33,881 nucleotides of DNA from a virus: the IMG/VR virus record IMGVR_UViG_3300042891_001818, positions 1 to 33,881 of that record. The stretch is one strand, 5' to 3'. This document shows positions 15,959 through 23,181 of the stretch, piece by piece (the stretch's first letter is position 1; the number at the start of each line of letters is the position of its first letter). A program made the translations under genes and the position numbers. Below the pieces are notes generated by a model. The model made no database searches and was not told where the DNA came from. It saw only the letters and a program-made list of their open reading frames with translations.

Positions 15959-16144
15959 TTATAAATATAGTCGATCCATTAAAATGAATATATTTTTTTC
16001 CGATGTTTCTAGAGTTGTATATGCGTCTAATTCTATGTAAATTTTTGAATTAGCTTCGTATATTCTAATAATTTTATCAATGTTTATGAATTGGGTTTGT
16101 TCTTGCCCATTTATCATAACGCGAATTGATAAAAATTTTTTCAT
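15959..16144 (-). CDS. Unknown small beta protein, 61 aa
   Basis: Begins MKKFLSIRVMINGQEQTQFI and is strongly beta-patterned, with IDKIIRIYEANSKIYIELD. No family recognised. The ATG overlaps the stop of the upstream gene by 1 nt. It lies between a propeptide-bearing protein and the histone-like gene. Confidence 0.55.
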   Translation of the reverse strand: MKKFLSIRVMINGQEQTQFINIDKIIRIYEANSKIYIELDAYTTLETSEKNIFILMDRLYL

Positions 16145-16737
16145 TAATCACCTGTCCAATATCCGCCGGCACGATTTTTACTTGGAGCTCCTATACTGCC
16201 TCCTTGTTGAGAAGCCTGTATAACAGACCCCGTTAATGGCGTATCTGTTAATTGATTGAAATCAATAGAAGTTATATTTGTTACTGCCATTAAATGTGCT
16301 ACAATATCTTTTGTAATTGTTTTTGTAGATGTTAGCCCGGATTGTAATAATTTAACTATTTGATCTGTACGCAATTTAGGTCCGACGCTAGCTTGATACC
16401 AAGCGTCTTTTGGAAGTTTAGTTGCATTTGATTGAATAAAATCAGCTAATTTATACGGATTAATATTATCTGGAATATCAAAACGTCGTAAATCTAAACG
16501 ATTTGTAACCACATCAGGTAATTGCATCCAATCCGTATTCTCATATTCATCAGCAAAATCTGCACCCATATCGGCATCTACAGACATTAAAGCTGCTCTA
16601 CGTACATCTGTAGAAAGATTTTTCCATATTTCAGATTCATTGTATTCTCGTAAAATACGTTTAGCTCTCGTAATTTCTTCTTTGAATATTTGTCTAAACG
16701 TTTCGTTACTTTCTAAAAGTTTTTTAAATTTTTTCAT
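16144..16737 (-). CDS. Probable packaged or virion protein, 197 aa
   Basis: The N-terminus MKKFKKLLE|SNETFRQ fits the basic helix plus L-x-E tag. The body has IWKNLSTDVRRAALMSVDAD then MGADFADEYENTDWMQLPDV, a distinctive acidic helical region, and a Gly-rich C-terminus (KNRAGGYWTGD). No catalytic motif. It follows the cell-wall enzyme gene by 25 nt and has its own late-type motif. Confidence 0.62.
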   Translation of the reverse strand: MKKFKKLLESNETFRQIFKEEITRAKRILREYNESEIWKNLSTDVRRAALMSVDADMGADFADEYENTDWMQLPDVVTNRLDLRRFDIPDNINPYKLADFIQSNATKLPKDAWYQASVGPKLRTDQIVKLLQSGLTSTKTITKDIVAHLMAVTNITSIDFNQLTDTPLTGSVIQASQQGGSIGAPSKNRAGGYWTGD

Positions 16738-16754
16738 GATGTCTTTTATTTTTA

Positions 16755-16764
16755 TATAAATATT
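16755..16764 (-). promoter_or_regulatory. Late-type upstream motif
   Basis: Sense strand AATATTTATA, 18 nt before the ATG at 16737, overlapping the stop of the preceding gene. Confidence 0.42.
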
Positions 16765-18760
16765 AGCTTAAACGAGCTTTTATCTCTTTACCTATAGTAT
16801 TATATATATCAGTATATGCATGTGCATCTGTTTGATTGCCGATTGCGGTTGGAATAATAGTAACACCATTATTTGCAAAATATGAATAATATGTGTCTAC
16901 TGTTTTTTGACTTACCGTTGTTAATGGTTTTGACCATGTAGCTTTCGGACCATATGTTCCTTTAACGACTAATAGTTTCGCATTCGGAAATTTAGCACGA
17001 AGTTGTTTAATAAGTTCGGTTACTGTAGATGGAGATGTTTTATATATACCATTAGTACCGATACATATTACCACGTTTTTAACGGCAGGATCTACTCCTG
17101 TATATTGTTTAACGTGATTATTTAATAAACCTTCTATAGTAATTCCACTTTTCCATAAACCAGTTGCAGCTTGTATTCCTGCAGAACGAGCGACATTTGG
17201 TGTTAATGAATCTCCAATTGCAATACTTTTACCTAATTTATCAGGAGATGTTGTAGTTGTTGTAGCTGTTGAATCTTCAACTTTACCGCCTAATTCTAAA
17301 ATTCGCTTTTCCATGAATTTCATTAATTGGTCCATTGATTTTCCACCCTGACCATATACGTCTCCTGGAAATGATGCCCATATTTTATTAGCACCGATAA
17401 ATACCGTAGGCCAGTCGCCTGCATCTACTGCTGCTAATAATTTAGGACTAAGTAACATTAAAGCTCCTTTATCTTGACTCTCTCTAGAGAAATCTGAAAA
17501 TCCTAATCCCTTCCATGTAGTTGATAAAAATCCATATCTACCAGCTGCAGTAGAACACGTCATTTTTCCTTTAATTGGCGCACATATACTGATATTAGGA
17601 TGTTTTGCTAAACTATCAAATTGTTTACCGGTAAATAACGTATAATATCCATTGTTCGGATACTGTTCGGTACCTTCTGCATATGCAATTGCATCTAAAA
17701 ATGCTTTACGATTAATTGTTGACCCGCCGGAGATATGTTTATAATTTGTGTAATCTTGTGAAACTATGTCGACTGCTGAACTGAATATATCTTGTTTTTT
17801 ATCTTCTTTATTACCTAATATATTCTTCATAAAATCAGGCAATACTGAACTAAATATACTAGCCCAATTTGAAAATGAACGAGCATATGGTTTTAATATA
17901 GTTCTAGCAGTTGTTTCATCTATATATCCAGTAACCGGAAGTTCGTTTATTACTTGAAATGTACGTACTGCTTGATATGTTGTTTCACCAAATAAACCGT
18001 CTTCAATTTCGGAATCATTTATATCATATTCTAAACTTTTCAATTTACGTTGCAACAATGATAATTTTGATGATTTATCGCCTTTTTTAAATAATTTTGC
18101 TCCCGGTTCAATACCTTTTTGTTTTTTCTCTGCAGATTTTTTGTCTATGATATTGGAATCAATAGTTGAATCTATAGATGACAAATACGTAATCCAACGT
18201 TTTGCAATAATCGAATGCCCTTCTTTATTCAATAAAGTTTTATTTTTTTGAAACAAAGTTTTATTATTGGTTAAATTATATGCATCAATATTATAATCTG
18301 CAGATTGTTGAGAATTCATCCAATCTGCAATTTCTTTTGTTGATTTATATTTTACGTGACCATATGGTGCAAATTCTTTATTCGGTGGCGATATTGTAAT
18401 CAATTTAGCACCAGAATCTGTTACTAAATTATACATTATTTTTAAAATTTCAATAGCAGAAACATTATCATTAGGTACTATATTACTAAACATTAAAGAT
18501 ACAACATCATAATTCCCAGCAATATTGGTTTGAAGTAATGATAATACTTTAGTAATATCTCCTTCTACTGTAGAAACAACTTGACCGGTTACTACGCTTG
18601 TATTTAAAATATCATATGCATAACTAAAACGAGAATGAGTATCGCCATCGCCAATAAATAATACATTCATCTTATTCTGCGGGCTAGATGTAGAATCAGT
18701 AGTACGTTCTTTATCAAAGTCAGTGTCTTGTTCTAATAATAGGTTTTTAAGTTTCATCAT
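16763..18760 (-). CDS. Four-domain cell-wall enzyme: SGNH-like, PG-binding, GH104 lytic transglycosylase, SGNH esterase
   Basis: This is a 665-aa protein. Residues 1-10 (MMKLKNLLLE) form a possible packaging tag. About 32-195: SGNH-like domain whose Ser is replaced (FIGDGD in place of GDS) but with a C-terminal GHSIIAKRW block. About 225-290: PG_binding_1 fold, DGLFGETTYQAVRTFQ. About 352-495: lambda R-like GH104 transglycosylase with Glu362 in AYAEGT, AAGRYGFLSTTW, DFSRESQDKGAL and IWASFPGDVYGQGG. About 510-665: intact SGNH hydrolase, with GDS at 516-518, GTN at 568-570 and D645/H647. The esterase could remove O-acetyl groups that block the transglycosylase. Its ATG overlaps the upstream stop (ATGA). 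Confidence 0.87.
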   Translation of the reverse strand: MMKLKNLLLEQDTDFDKERTTDSTSSPQNKMNVLFIGDGDTHSRFSYAYDILNTSVVTGQVVSTVEGDITKVLSLLQTNIAGNYDVVSLMFSNIVPNDNVSAIEILKIMYNLVTDSGAKLITISPPNKEFAPYGHVKYKSTKEIADWMNSQQSADYNIDAYNLTNNKTLFQKNKTLLNKEGHSIIAKRWITYLSSIDSTIDSNIIDKKSAEKKQKGIEPGAKLFKKGDKSSKLSLLQRKLKSLEYDINDSEIEDGLFGETTYQAVRTFQVINELPVTGYIDETTARTILKPYARSFSNWASIFSSVLPDFMKNILGNKEDKKQDIFSSAVDIVSQDYTNYKHISGGSTINRKAFLDAIAYAEGTEQYPNNGYYTLFTGKQFDSLAKHPNISICAPIKGKMTCSTAAGRYGFLSTTWKGLGFSDFSRESQDKGALMLLSPKLLAAVDAGDWPTVFIGANKIWASFPGDVYGQGGKSMDQLMKFMEKRILELGGKVEDSTATTTTTSPDKLGKSIAIGDSLTPNVARSAGIQAATGLWKSGITIEGLLNNHVKQYTGVDPAVKNVVICIGTNGIYKTSPSTVTELIKQLRAKFPNAKLLVVKGTYGPKATWSKPLTTVSQKTVDTYYSYFANNGVTIIPTAIGNQTDAHAYTDIYNTIGKEIKARLS

Positions 18761-18906
18761 CTGCCTTGAGCTACATAAGGTTTAGCATAATTTTTACTAG
18801 TTTTATTTTTACTAGTTTTGCATTTAGCGTGCACGCCAGGACGTTTAACTTTAGGACGCTTGATATGCAATTTAACAGTGTTTTGTTTGGCTTTTGCAGC
18901 TGACAT
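18757..18906 (-). CDS. Small basic protein, 49 aa
   Basis: Very basic: KLHIKRPKVKRPGVHAKCK then two copies of KTSKN, ending PYVAQGR. It probably binds nucleic acid or a negatively charged virion part. It is translationally coupled to the large cell-wall enzyme through an ATGA overlap and follows the ferritin gene by 8 nt. A ribosome site AAGGAG lies before its ATG. No family recognised. Confidence 0.66.
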   Translation of the reverse strand: MSAAKAKQNTVKLHIKRPKVKRPGVHAKCKTSKNKTSKNYAKPYVAQGR

Positions 18907-18914
18907 AATACTCC

Positions 18915-19418
18915 TTAAAAATAGGTTTGTTCAAAATATAGTATTTCAAATTTATTGTCAGTATTAACAAGCTCCGCTGCATTTAACAGGTCTGAATATT
19001 CAATTACAGATTCTGTTTGTCCGGTTCTGTAAGTTGTTAAAAAATCAAACGTAGTTAAATCTGTATCAAATAATTGCTTAGAATCTCGGTTATAAGATTC
19101 AAATAGCGCATATTCTAATGCATACGCTTTGTTAATGATATCAATTAAATCTGAAAATGTTACGTTAGGTCTAATAGAAGGTAATAGTGGCATTACGTTC
19201 CAATCAACTAAATACTTTTGTAACCCTTTTGCATGATCCAATTCATTTTCTGCTTCTTGTGCAAAAAATGCCGCGGCTTTCAAATAACCTATACCTGCAC
19301 ACCAGTTAGTTGCATTGCGATAAAAATAATGAGCAGTGTATTCATCGCCCAATCTATCTGTTAAAATTTTAACTGATGCATCTGCTAATGTTTTTGGTGT
19401 TTTAATTGTTGTACTCAT
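18915..19418 (-). CDS. Ferritin (non-haem, FtnA-like)
   Basis: This 167-aa four-helix protein aligns along its length with bacterial ferritin. Ferroxidase residues are present: Glu26 (GDEYTAHYFY), Glu59 and His62 (AENELDHAKG; 33 residues from Glu26, the same spacing as Glu17-Glu50 in E. coli FtnA), a Glu in ALEYALFESY, and Gln/Glu in RTGQTESVIEY. It should oxidise and store iron. It is followed by the coupled basic protein and cell-wall enzyme, so it is expressed with late genes. Iron storage in a lytic phage is unusual; it could be a packaged or iron-protecting protein. Confidence 0.85.
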   Translation of the reverse strand: MSTTIKTPKTLADASVKILTDRLGDEYTAHYFYRNATNWCAGIGYLKAAAFFAQEAENELDHAKGLQKYLVDWNVMPLLPSIRPNVTFSDLIDIINKAYALEYALFESYNRDSKQLFDTDLTTFDFLTTYRTGQTESVIEYSDLLNAAELVNTDNKFEILYFEQTYF

Positions 19419-19434
19419 TCGATATCTTTTTTTA

Positions 19435-19444
19435 TATAAATATA
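19435..19444 (-). promoter_or_regulatory. Late-type upstream motif of the ferritin operon
   Basis: Sense strand TATATTTATA, 17 nt before the ATG at 19418, and just downstream of a terminator, so the ferritin operon must start here. Confidence 0.5.
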
Positions 19445-19451
19445 TGGACAG

Positions 19452-19477
19452 TAAAAAAGCCCCCGTTATAGGGGCTT
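19452..19477 (-). terminator. Rho-independent terminator
   Basis: On the minus strand: AAGCCCC, 7-nt loop, GGGGCTT, then a T run. It ends the transcript of the gene at 19498-19728 and isolates the ferritin operon. Confidence 0.88.
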
Positions 19478-19497
19478 ATAATTCAATTTAATTAAAA

Positions 19498-19728
19498 TTA
19501 ATCAAAAGCATTTTCCATGCGCTGTGTCATAGGGTTAACTTCTTGTTGAACATATTTAATTATGTTTTCGCTCTGAGTTACAATTGTCCCATGCTCTCCG
19601 TGAGTTACTACCCCGCCATTAGGACTTGTTTTCAATTTCAAAATGCCATTACCCAAATCGGTTACTTCTACTTTTTCAGATTCCAATTGGTGAGTGTTTG
19701 TACTCGGCTCTAAAACTACTTTTTGCAT
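19498..19728 (-). CDS. Unknown small protein, 76 aa
   Basis: Not recognised. Beta-rich in the middle (VEVTDLGNGILKLKTSPNGG) with a polar C-terminus. It stands alone between its own host-type promoter and a strong terminator, so it is a monocistronic early-type gene inside the late region. Confidence 0.58.
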   Translation of the reverse strand: MQKVVLEPSTNTHQLESEKVEVTDLGNGILKLKTSPNGGVVTHGEHGTIVTQSENIIKYVQQEVNPMTQRMENAFD

Positions 19729-19753
19729 ATACTATAAATTAAAGGTTACATAA

Positions 19754-19785
19754 TTATTATAAAAAAACTTTTGGTAAAATCCAAC
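19754..19785 (-). promoter_or_regulatory. Host-type promoter of the gene at 19728
   Basis: TTG, 20-nt spacer, TATAATAA on the minus strand, preceded by GGT, as in the early-region promoters. Confidence 0.52.
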
Positions 19786-19789
19786 CAAA

Positions 19790-20557
19790 TTAACTTTGGG
19801 CTGTCAACAATTCAAAATATTGATCTTTGCTTAAAGACACCATTTGTCCTCTAGGCTCAACGTCTTGTTTCAATTCAACCAACAAAATATCTCCTTGACG
19901 TTTCAATTCTTTGATAAAAGGAATCAAATTCTCATGCACAAAAAATGTACGGGCAATTGCTTCTAACGGGTCATCACTATATTGACGGTCAATCCAAAGC
20001 CAATGTTCATTATTTGTAGTTGTACACCAGCAACGCACTGCAAATATGTCATTTGTTAAATTCAATGCCCGGCCGGATACTTGATGTGTTTCAAATATAA
20101 CATCATATTCGTGATATCCTAAAAATTCTCCAGATTTAGAAAATTGTTTGTGACGAACTGGTCTACCTGCTGTTGCAATCCGGGTATGTCCTAATGCCTT
20201 AATCATATCAGATACTCGGATGCTACTAAATACAACCCCTTTCCAATAAGCCCACGGACATTCGAATGCTTCTTGGTATGAATAAGGCTCAACCATATCA
20301 TAATTGTCTTGGAAGAACTCTAACAAATTTGCAACCTCTACTGGCATTTGGTTTGCAAAAGCACGCGTAATCTCATTAATGAAATTTGTCTTGAAACGAG
20401 GCTTATTTGCATACTTATTCTTCAAAAATCGCAAAAATAAAAATTTACCTATTGTAACCGGTTTGCTACCAGACCAACGATCTGATGGAGCAATGATATC
20501 ATTCATTTCGGTATCGAAAACTAAATCAGGATAATTTCTAAAAAAGTATACTTTCAT
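19790..20557 (-). CDS. Unknown protein, 255 aa
   Basis: Not recognised. Opens MKVYFFRNYPDLVFDTEMND and is mixed alpha/beta, with two neighbouring cysteines in AVRCWCTTTNNEHWLWIDRQ and a His-rich HEYDVIFETHQ segment. Aromatic-rich and soluble. It follows the 75-aa gene by 11 nt and is read from the same early-type promoter. Confidence 0.6.
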   Translation of the reverse strand: MKVYFFRNYPDLVFDTEMNDIIAPSDRWSGSKPVTIGKFLFLRFLKNKYANKPRFKTNFINEITRAFANQMPVEVANLLEFFQDNYDMVEPYSYQEAFECPWAYWKGVVFSSIRVSDMIKALGHTRIATAGRPVRHKQFSKSGEFLGYHEYDVIFETHQVSGRALNLTNDIFAVRCWCTTTNNEHWLWIDRQYSDDPLEAIARTFFVHENLIPFIKELKRQGDILLVELKQDVEPRGQMVSLSKDQYFELLTAQS

Positions 20558-20568
20558 GGCTAAAAGGA

Positions 20569-20796
20569 TTAAAGGTTACAATAAACGTGAGTTTCATTTG
20601 ACTTACCGTCTTTACTTGTATAAGTCCAAATACTGTATTGCTCACCTGATACGAATGTACCTTTCCAAGCTAAACGGCCCGAAGGCCAAAATCCAGAAAA
20701 TTTACCGGTTTTTGCATTTGGTGAGTCAACGGCTCTCCCGGGCCATCCATACTCTAAAGCACGTTGCTGTGCTTGTCTTACTTCTAAATCCTTCAT
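20569..20796 (-). CDS. Unknown small protein, 75 aa
   Basis: ATG at 20796 is chosen because it directly follows the early leader AATAAGAGATAT. The product has a WPSGRLAWKGTF then YSIWTYTSKDGKS pattern of short beta strands, reminiscent of MORN-like or other strand-turn repeats. No firm family. Confidence 0.58.
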   Translation of the reverse strand: MKDLEVRQAQQRALEYGWPGRAVDSPNAKTGKFSGFWPSGRLAWKGTFVSGEQYSIWTYTSKDGKSNETHVYCNL

Positions 20797-20810
20797 ATAT
20801 CTCTTATTTT

Positions 20811-20870
20811 TTATATAATATAAAGATAAGAAATAAATCAATACGATCCAAGCATTTTAGCAAAAAAGTT
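20811..20870 (-). promoter_or_regulatory. Early promoter module (copy 1)
   Basis: TTG-GATCGTATTG-N10-TATCTTTA on the minus strand, spacer 20, then the A-rich leader of the gene at 20796. The only full module inside the late region. Confidence 0.7.
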
Positions 20871-20882
20871 TCATGAAACAGT

Positions 20883-20908
20883 AAAAAAGTGCAACATTGC
20901 TGCTGCAC
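20883..20908 (-). terminator. Rho-independent terminator with GCAA tetraloop
   Basis: On the minus strand: GTGCAGCA, GCAA, TGTTGCAC, then six T. Eight-base-pair stem with a GNRA loop, directly after the gene 20954-21364. Confidence 0.86.
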
Positions 20909-20953
20909 TCTATACGTTCACCTCAAAACGTATTGCCTAAGGTAGCAGGCATC

Positions 20954-21364
20954 TTAAAGTTCGTCTTGTAATGTATCAATTAAATCTGCGATTTTTACCA
21001 ATTGTTTTAGTATTATACTTTTTTCTGAAGTTGGCACATTGGAATTAGTAGAAAGATCTTGCATACATCGGTCAACGCAATCTTCAAGTTTCTCAACTAT
21101 CTCAGAAACATCACCATTGGATTCTCTAGAAGATTTACCACCGCCATACATTTGCGAACTACGATCAAATTCATCTTCGCCATATTCATTCAAATCTTCC
21201 GGCTCATACCACTTACCATCACCATCATTATCCTGCCATCTAGGCTCTTTTTTAGCCTTATTGGCTTCGTGTACTGCTATTGAATCCTTAAGGGTAGGCA
21301 AAGACCCATCTGCCTTACGTTCCCACGCATATCCTTCTAAAAGTGATTTTAATTTAAGCGCCAT
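20954..21364 (-). CDS. Probable packaged protein with one EF-hand loop, 136 aa
   Basis: The N-terminus MALKLKSLLE|GYAWERK fits the tag plus L-x-E cleavage. About residues 44-57 form a canonical calcium-binding loop, DNDGDGKWYEPE (acidic at 1, 3, 5 and 12, Gly at 6), as in EF-hands and dockerins. The C-terminus is helical and acidic, with two cysteines in LEDCVDRCMQDL. Calcium binding inside the virion is plausible but inferred. Single gene, flanked by a late-type motif and a terminator. Confidence 0.7.
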   Translation of the reverse strand: MALKLKSLLEGYAWERKADGSLPTLKDSIAVHEANKAKKEPRWQDNDGDGKWYEPEDLNEYGEDEFDRSSQMYGGGKSSRESNGDVSEIVEKLEDCVDRCMQDLSTNSNVPTSEKSIILKQLVKIADLIDTLQDEL

Positions 21365-21380
21365 TGTTATCCTAATTTAA

Positions 21381-21390
21381 AATAAATATT
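21381..21390 (-). promoter_or_regulatory. Late-type upstream motif
   Basis: Sense strand AATATTTATT, 17 nt before the ATG at 21364. Confidence 0.4.
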
Positions 21391-21452
21391 AGTACGTTTG
21401 TATTTCTTCTAGAACGTTAGTGCGACCTTCCAGGTCCGCACGAGTCCGCACA

Positions 21453-21983
21453 TTACTTGGTACCCGTTGCATCTGCGTTGCTACGTCGAACCAACCACAA
21501 TTGATCTCTACGCTGCATTGACATGTATCCCGCGGATGCTATACGCGCCCAATTGTCCTTGACAAATGCAGCATATAAACGAGTCTTTTGATACTCTTTG
21601 TCAGAATCCGAATCGGCTCCGGATATATTAACAGCTTCAGGTGCATGATTTGTGCAAAAGTCTAAGATGGCTTCTCCGGCAGTACGTATGAGTCGTAAAT
21701 AGTTGAGTTGACCGACAGCACCACTTTTTGTGTGTGATGTAGTGCGGCCGGCAGTTTGTGCATTAGCATTACGTGTAGGCATCGTAAATGCAAAATACCA
21801 TTCATTGTACATTGAATCATTGTTACCGCCATGTATCATGATGAATTCCATGTTTGTGGAATCGGCCGTAACGACACATTTCCATTGATCGGTTGATCCC
21901 ATGGGTTGCCATACGAATTGAGTGGCATAAGGTTGGACAGCGCCAAAGGTAATTTCCGTTAATATGTTGTGTAATTTAATCAT
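21453..21983 (-). CDS. Probable packaged protein, tandem paralog B (176 aa)
   Basis: Close relative of the gene just upstream. Tag MIKLHNILTE|ITFGAVQPYATQFVW; shared blocks are YLRLIRTAGEAILDFC, YQKTRLYAAF and the C-terminal LWLVRRSNADATG. Compact alpha/beta protein of unknown function. The ATG overlaps the stop of its paralog by 1 nt, and the two would be made together. Less AT-rich than most late genes. Confidence 0.67.
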   Translation of the reverse strand: MIKLHNILTEITFGAVQPYATQFVWQPMGSTDQWKCVVTADSTNMEFIMIHGGNNDSMYNEWYFAFTMPTRNANAQTAGRTTSHTKSGAVGQLNYLRLIRTAGEAILDFCTNHAPEAVNISGADSDSDKEYQKTRLYAAFVKDNWARIASAGYMSMQRRDQLWLVRRSNADATGTK

Positions 21984-22492
21984 TATTTTACGCCCGTTGC
22001 ATCTGCGTTGGATTTACGCACTAAATATAATTTTCCATTTTGATCTAGAATGGTGTACCCAGCACCTGCTATCTTACCCGCATTAGCATGAAGCAGGTTG
22101 CGGTATATGCGAGTCTTTTGAAGGTCTTTGCCGGCTTGGCTATCATACCCGGTAACATCCACTGCCGTTGGGGCATATTGGCCACAAAAGTCTAGTATTG
22201 CTTCCCCTGCTGTTTGCAACACCCGCAAATAAGACAATTTGCCAGCAACCGTACTATTTGAGTGGGTAACCGTGAATCCGTTTAACATGTATTGACCGGG
22301 CATCGCAATAGCAAAAGCATATTCTTCACCTTCTCTAGAAAACTGTGTACCCATTTCAAAAAGCACTGTTACGTCATCACACTGAACACGGGTTTCATAT
22401 CCTGCATCTACGGGACTCCACACAAACTGGGTCGCATATGGGGCAATGCTCCCCATGGTAATTTCGGCCAATAAGTCCCTCATTCGTATCAT
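21983..22492 (-). CDS. Probable packaged protein, tandem paralog A (169 aa)
   Basis: Begins MIRMRDLLAE|ITMGSIAPYATQFVW. The start at 22492 or at the in-frame ATG 22483 is preferred over a further upstream ATG, because the conserved tag begins here. Shared with its paralog: YLRVLQTAGEAILDFC, LQKTRIYRNL and LYLVRKSNADATG. Unknown function. A CATATTTATTAATATG palindrome covers the start region (22490-22505). Confidence 0.66.
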   Translation of the reverse strand: MIRMRDLLAEITMGSIAPYATQFVWSPVDAGYETRVQCDDVTVLFEMGTQFSREGEEYAFAIAMPGQYMLNGFTVTHSNSTVAGKLSYLRVLQTAGEAILDFCGQYAPTAVDVTGYDSQAGKDLQKTRIYRNLLHANAGKIAGAGYTILDQNGKLYLVRKSNADATGVK

Positions 22493-22656
22493 ATTAATAA
22501 ATATGCCTTGTGTGCAGTACTGTCCCGTAACGTGAGTAATAGCTCCGTATCCTACATGGGAGGATTGTATGACACCGTCATATTCAATAAAGAGCACCTA
22601 TATAGCAAAAATTTTACCCGCGCGGCAGAAACATGTGTCACCTCCCACTCCTAGAT

Positions 22657-22772
22657 GGGGGTCACTACCCCCTTAACTAAACCCTCCCCCACCCCCTTGT
22701 TTCCGGGGGGGCATCCCCCTTGTTTTTGGGGGGGCTATGGGGTAGTAAAATAGGGGGGCTATCTACCCCCCT
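22657..22772. repeat. Row of four G/C-run hairpins
   Basis: GGGGGT/ACCCCC (22657-22672), two tandem CCCCC-TTGTTT-NN-GGGGGGG units (22692-22711 and 22715-22734) and GGGGGG/CCCCCC (22753-22771). The last one reads as a terminator for the early genes on the minus strand (followed by TATTTTA). G runs could also form quadruplexes. No gene lies between 22493 and 22791. Confidence 0.75.
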
Positions 22773-22791
22773 TGTTCTTTATATATATGCC

Positions 22792-23079
22792 TTATGCCCT
22801 TACACGTTTTATTATGATTGCCGTGGCTTCTATATTGTCTGGCAATGTATTGTCTGGACGGATACCCATTACCGTCAATGCATCATTGACTCCGGCCCAA
22901 CGGGTTCTGTCTGATTCGGTAAAGCGACTGTCTTGTCCAAATGCTTCTTCTGTGTTCTTAAGCTTGAGGAATAAGTGGGCTTCTAACTTTTGGATTGCTA
23001 CAATCATTTCTGCTTTGGTTAATGGAGCCGTTCTCTTAACACTCACTCCTGCTACTCTTTCTTTTCTTTTTGCTTTCAT
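22792..23079 (-). CDS. Unknown basic early protein, 95 aa
   Basis: Opens MKAKRKERVAGVSVKRTAPL; basic N-terminus and helical body (MIVAIQKLEAHLFLKLKNTE). No family recognised. Own early promoter and leader (AATAAGAGC before ATG). Last gene of the early region before the G/C hairpins. Confidence 0.58.
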   Translation of the reverse strand: MKAKRKERVAGVSVKRTAPLTKAEMIVAIQKLEAHLFLKLKNTEEAFGQDSRFTESDRTRWAGVNDALTVMGIRPDNTLPDNIEATAIIIKRVRA

Positions 23080-23123
23080 TGCTCTTATTATTTTAAATTA
23101 TGCTTAGGGCCTTTCCCTAATTG

Positions 23124-23181
23124 CTATACATAAAGATAAGCATTTTTTTAATGCGAACCTAATCTTTTGGCAACTTTTTTT
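23124..23181 (-). promoter_or_regulatory. Early promoter module (copy 2)
   Basis: TTAG-GTTCGCATTA-N10-TATCTTTA, spacer 20, for the gene at 23079. Confidence 0.72.

Noticed and set aside
20569-20841. Longer N-terminus for the gene starting at 20796
   Set aside because: The extra residues are translated from the promoter and leader (AATAAGAGATAT). The same applies to long versions of the genes at 25412 and 28279.
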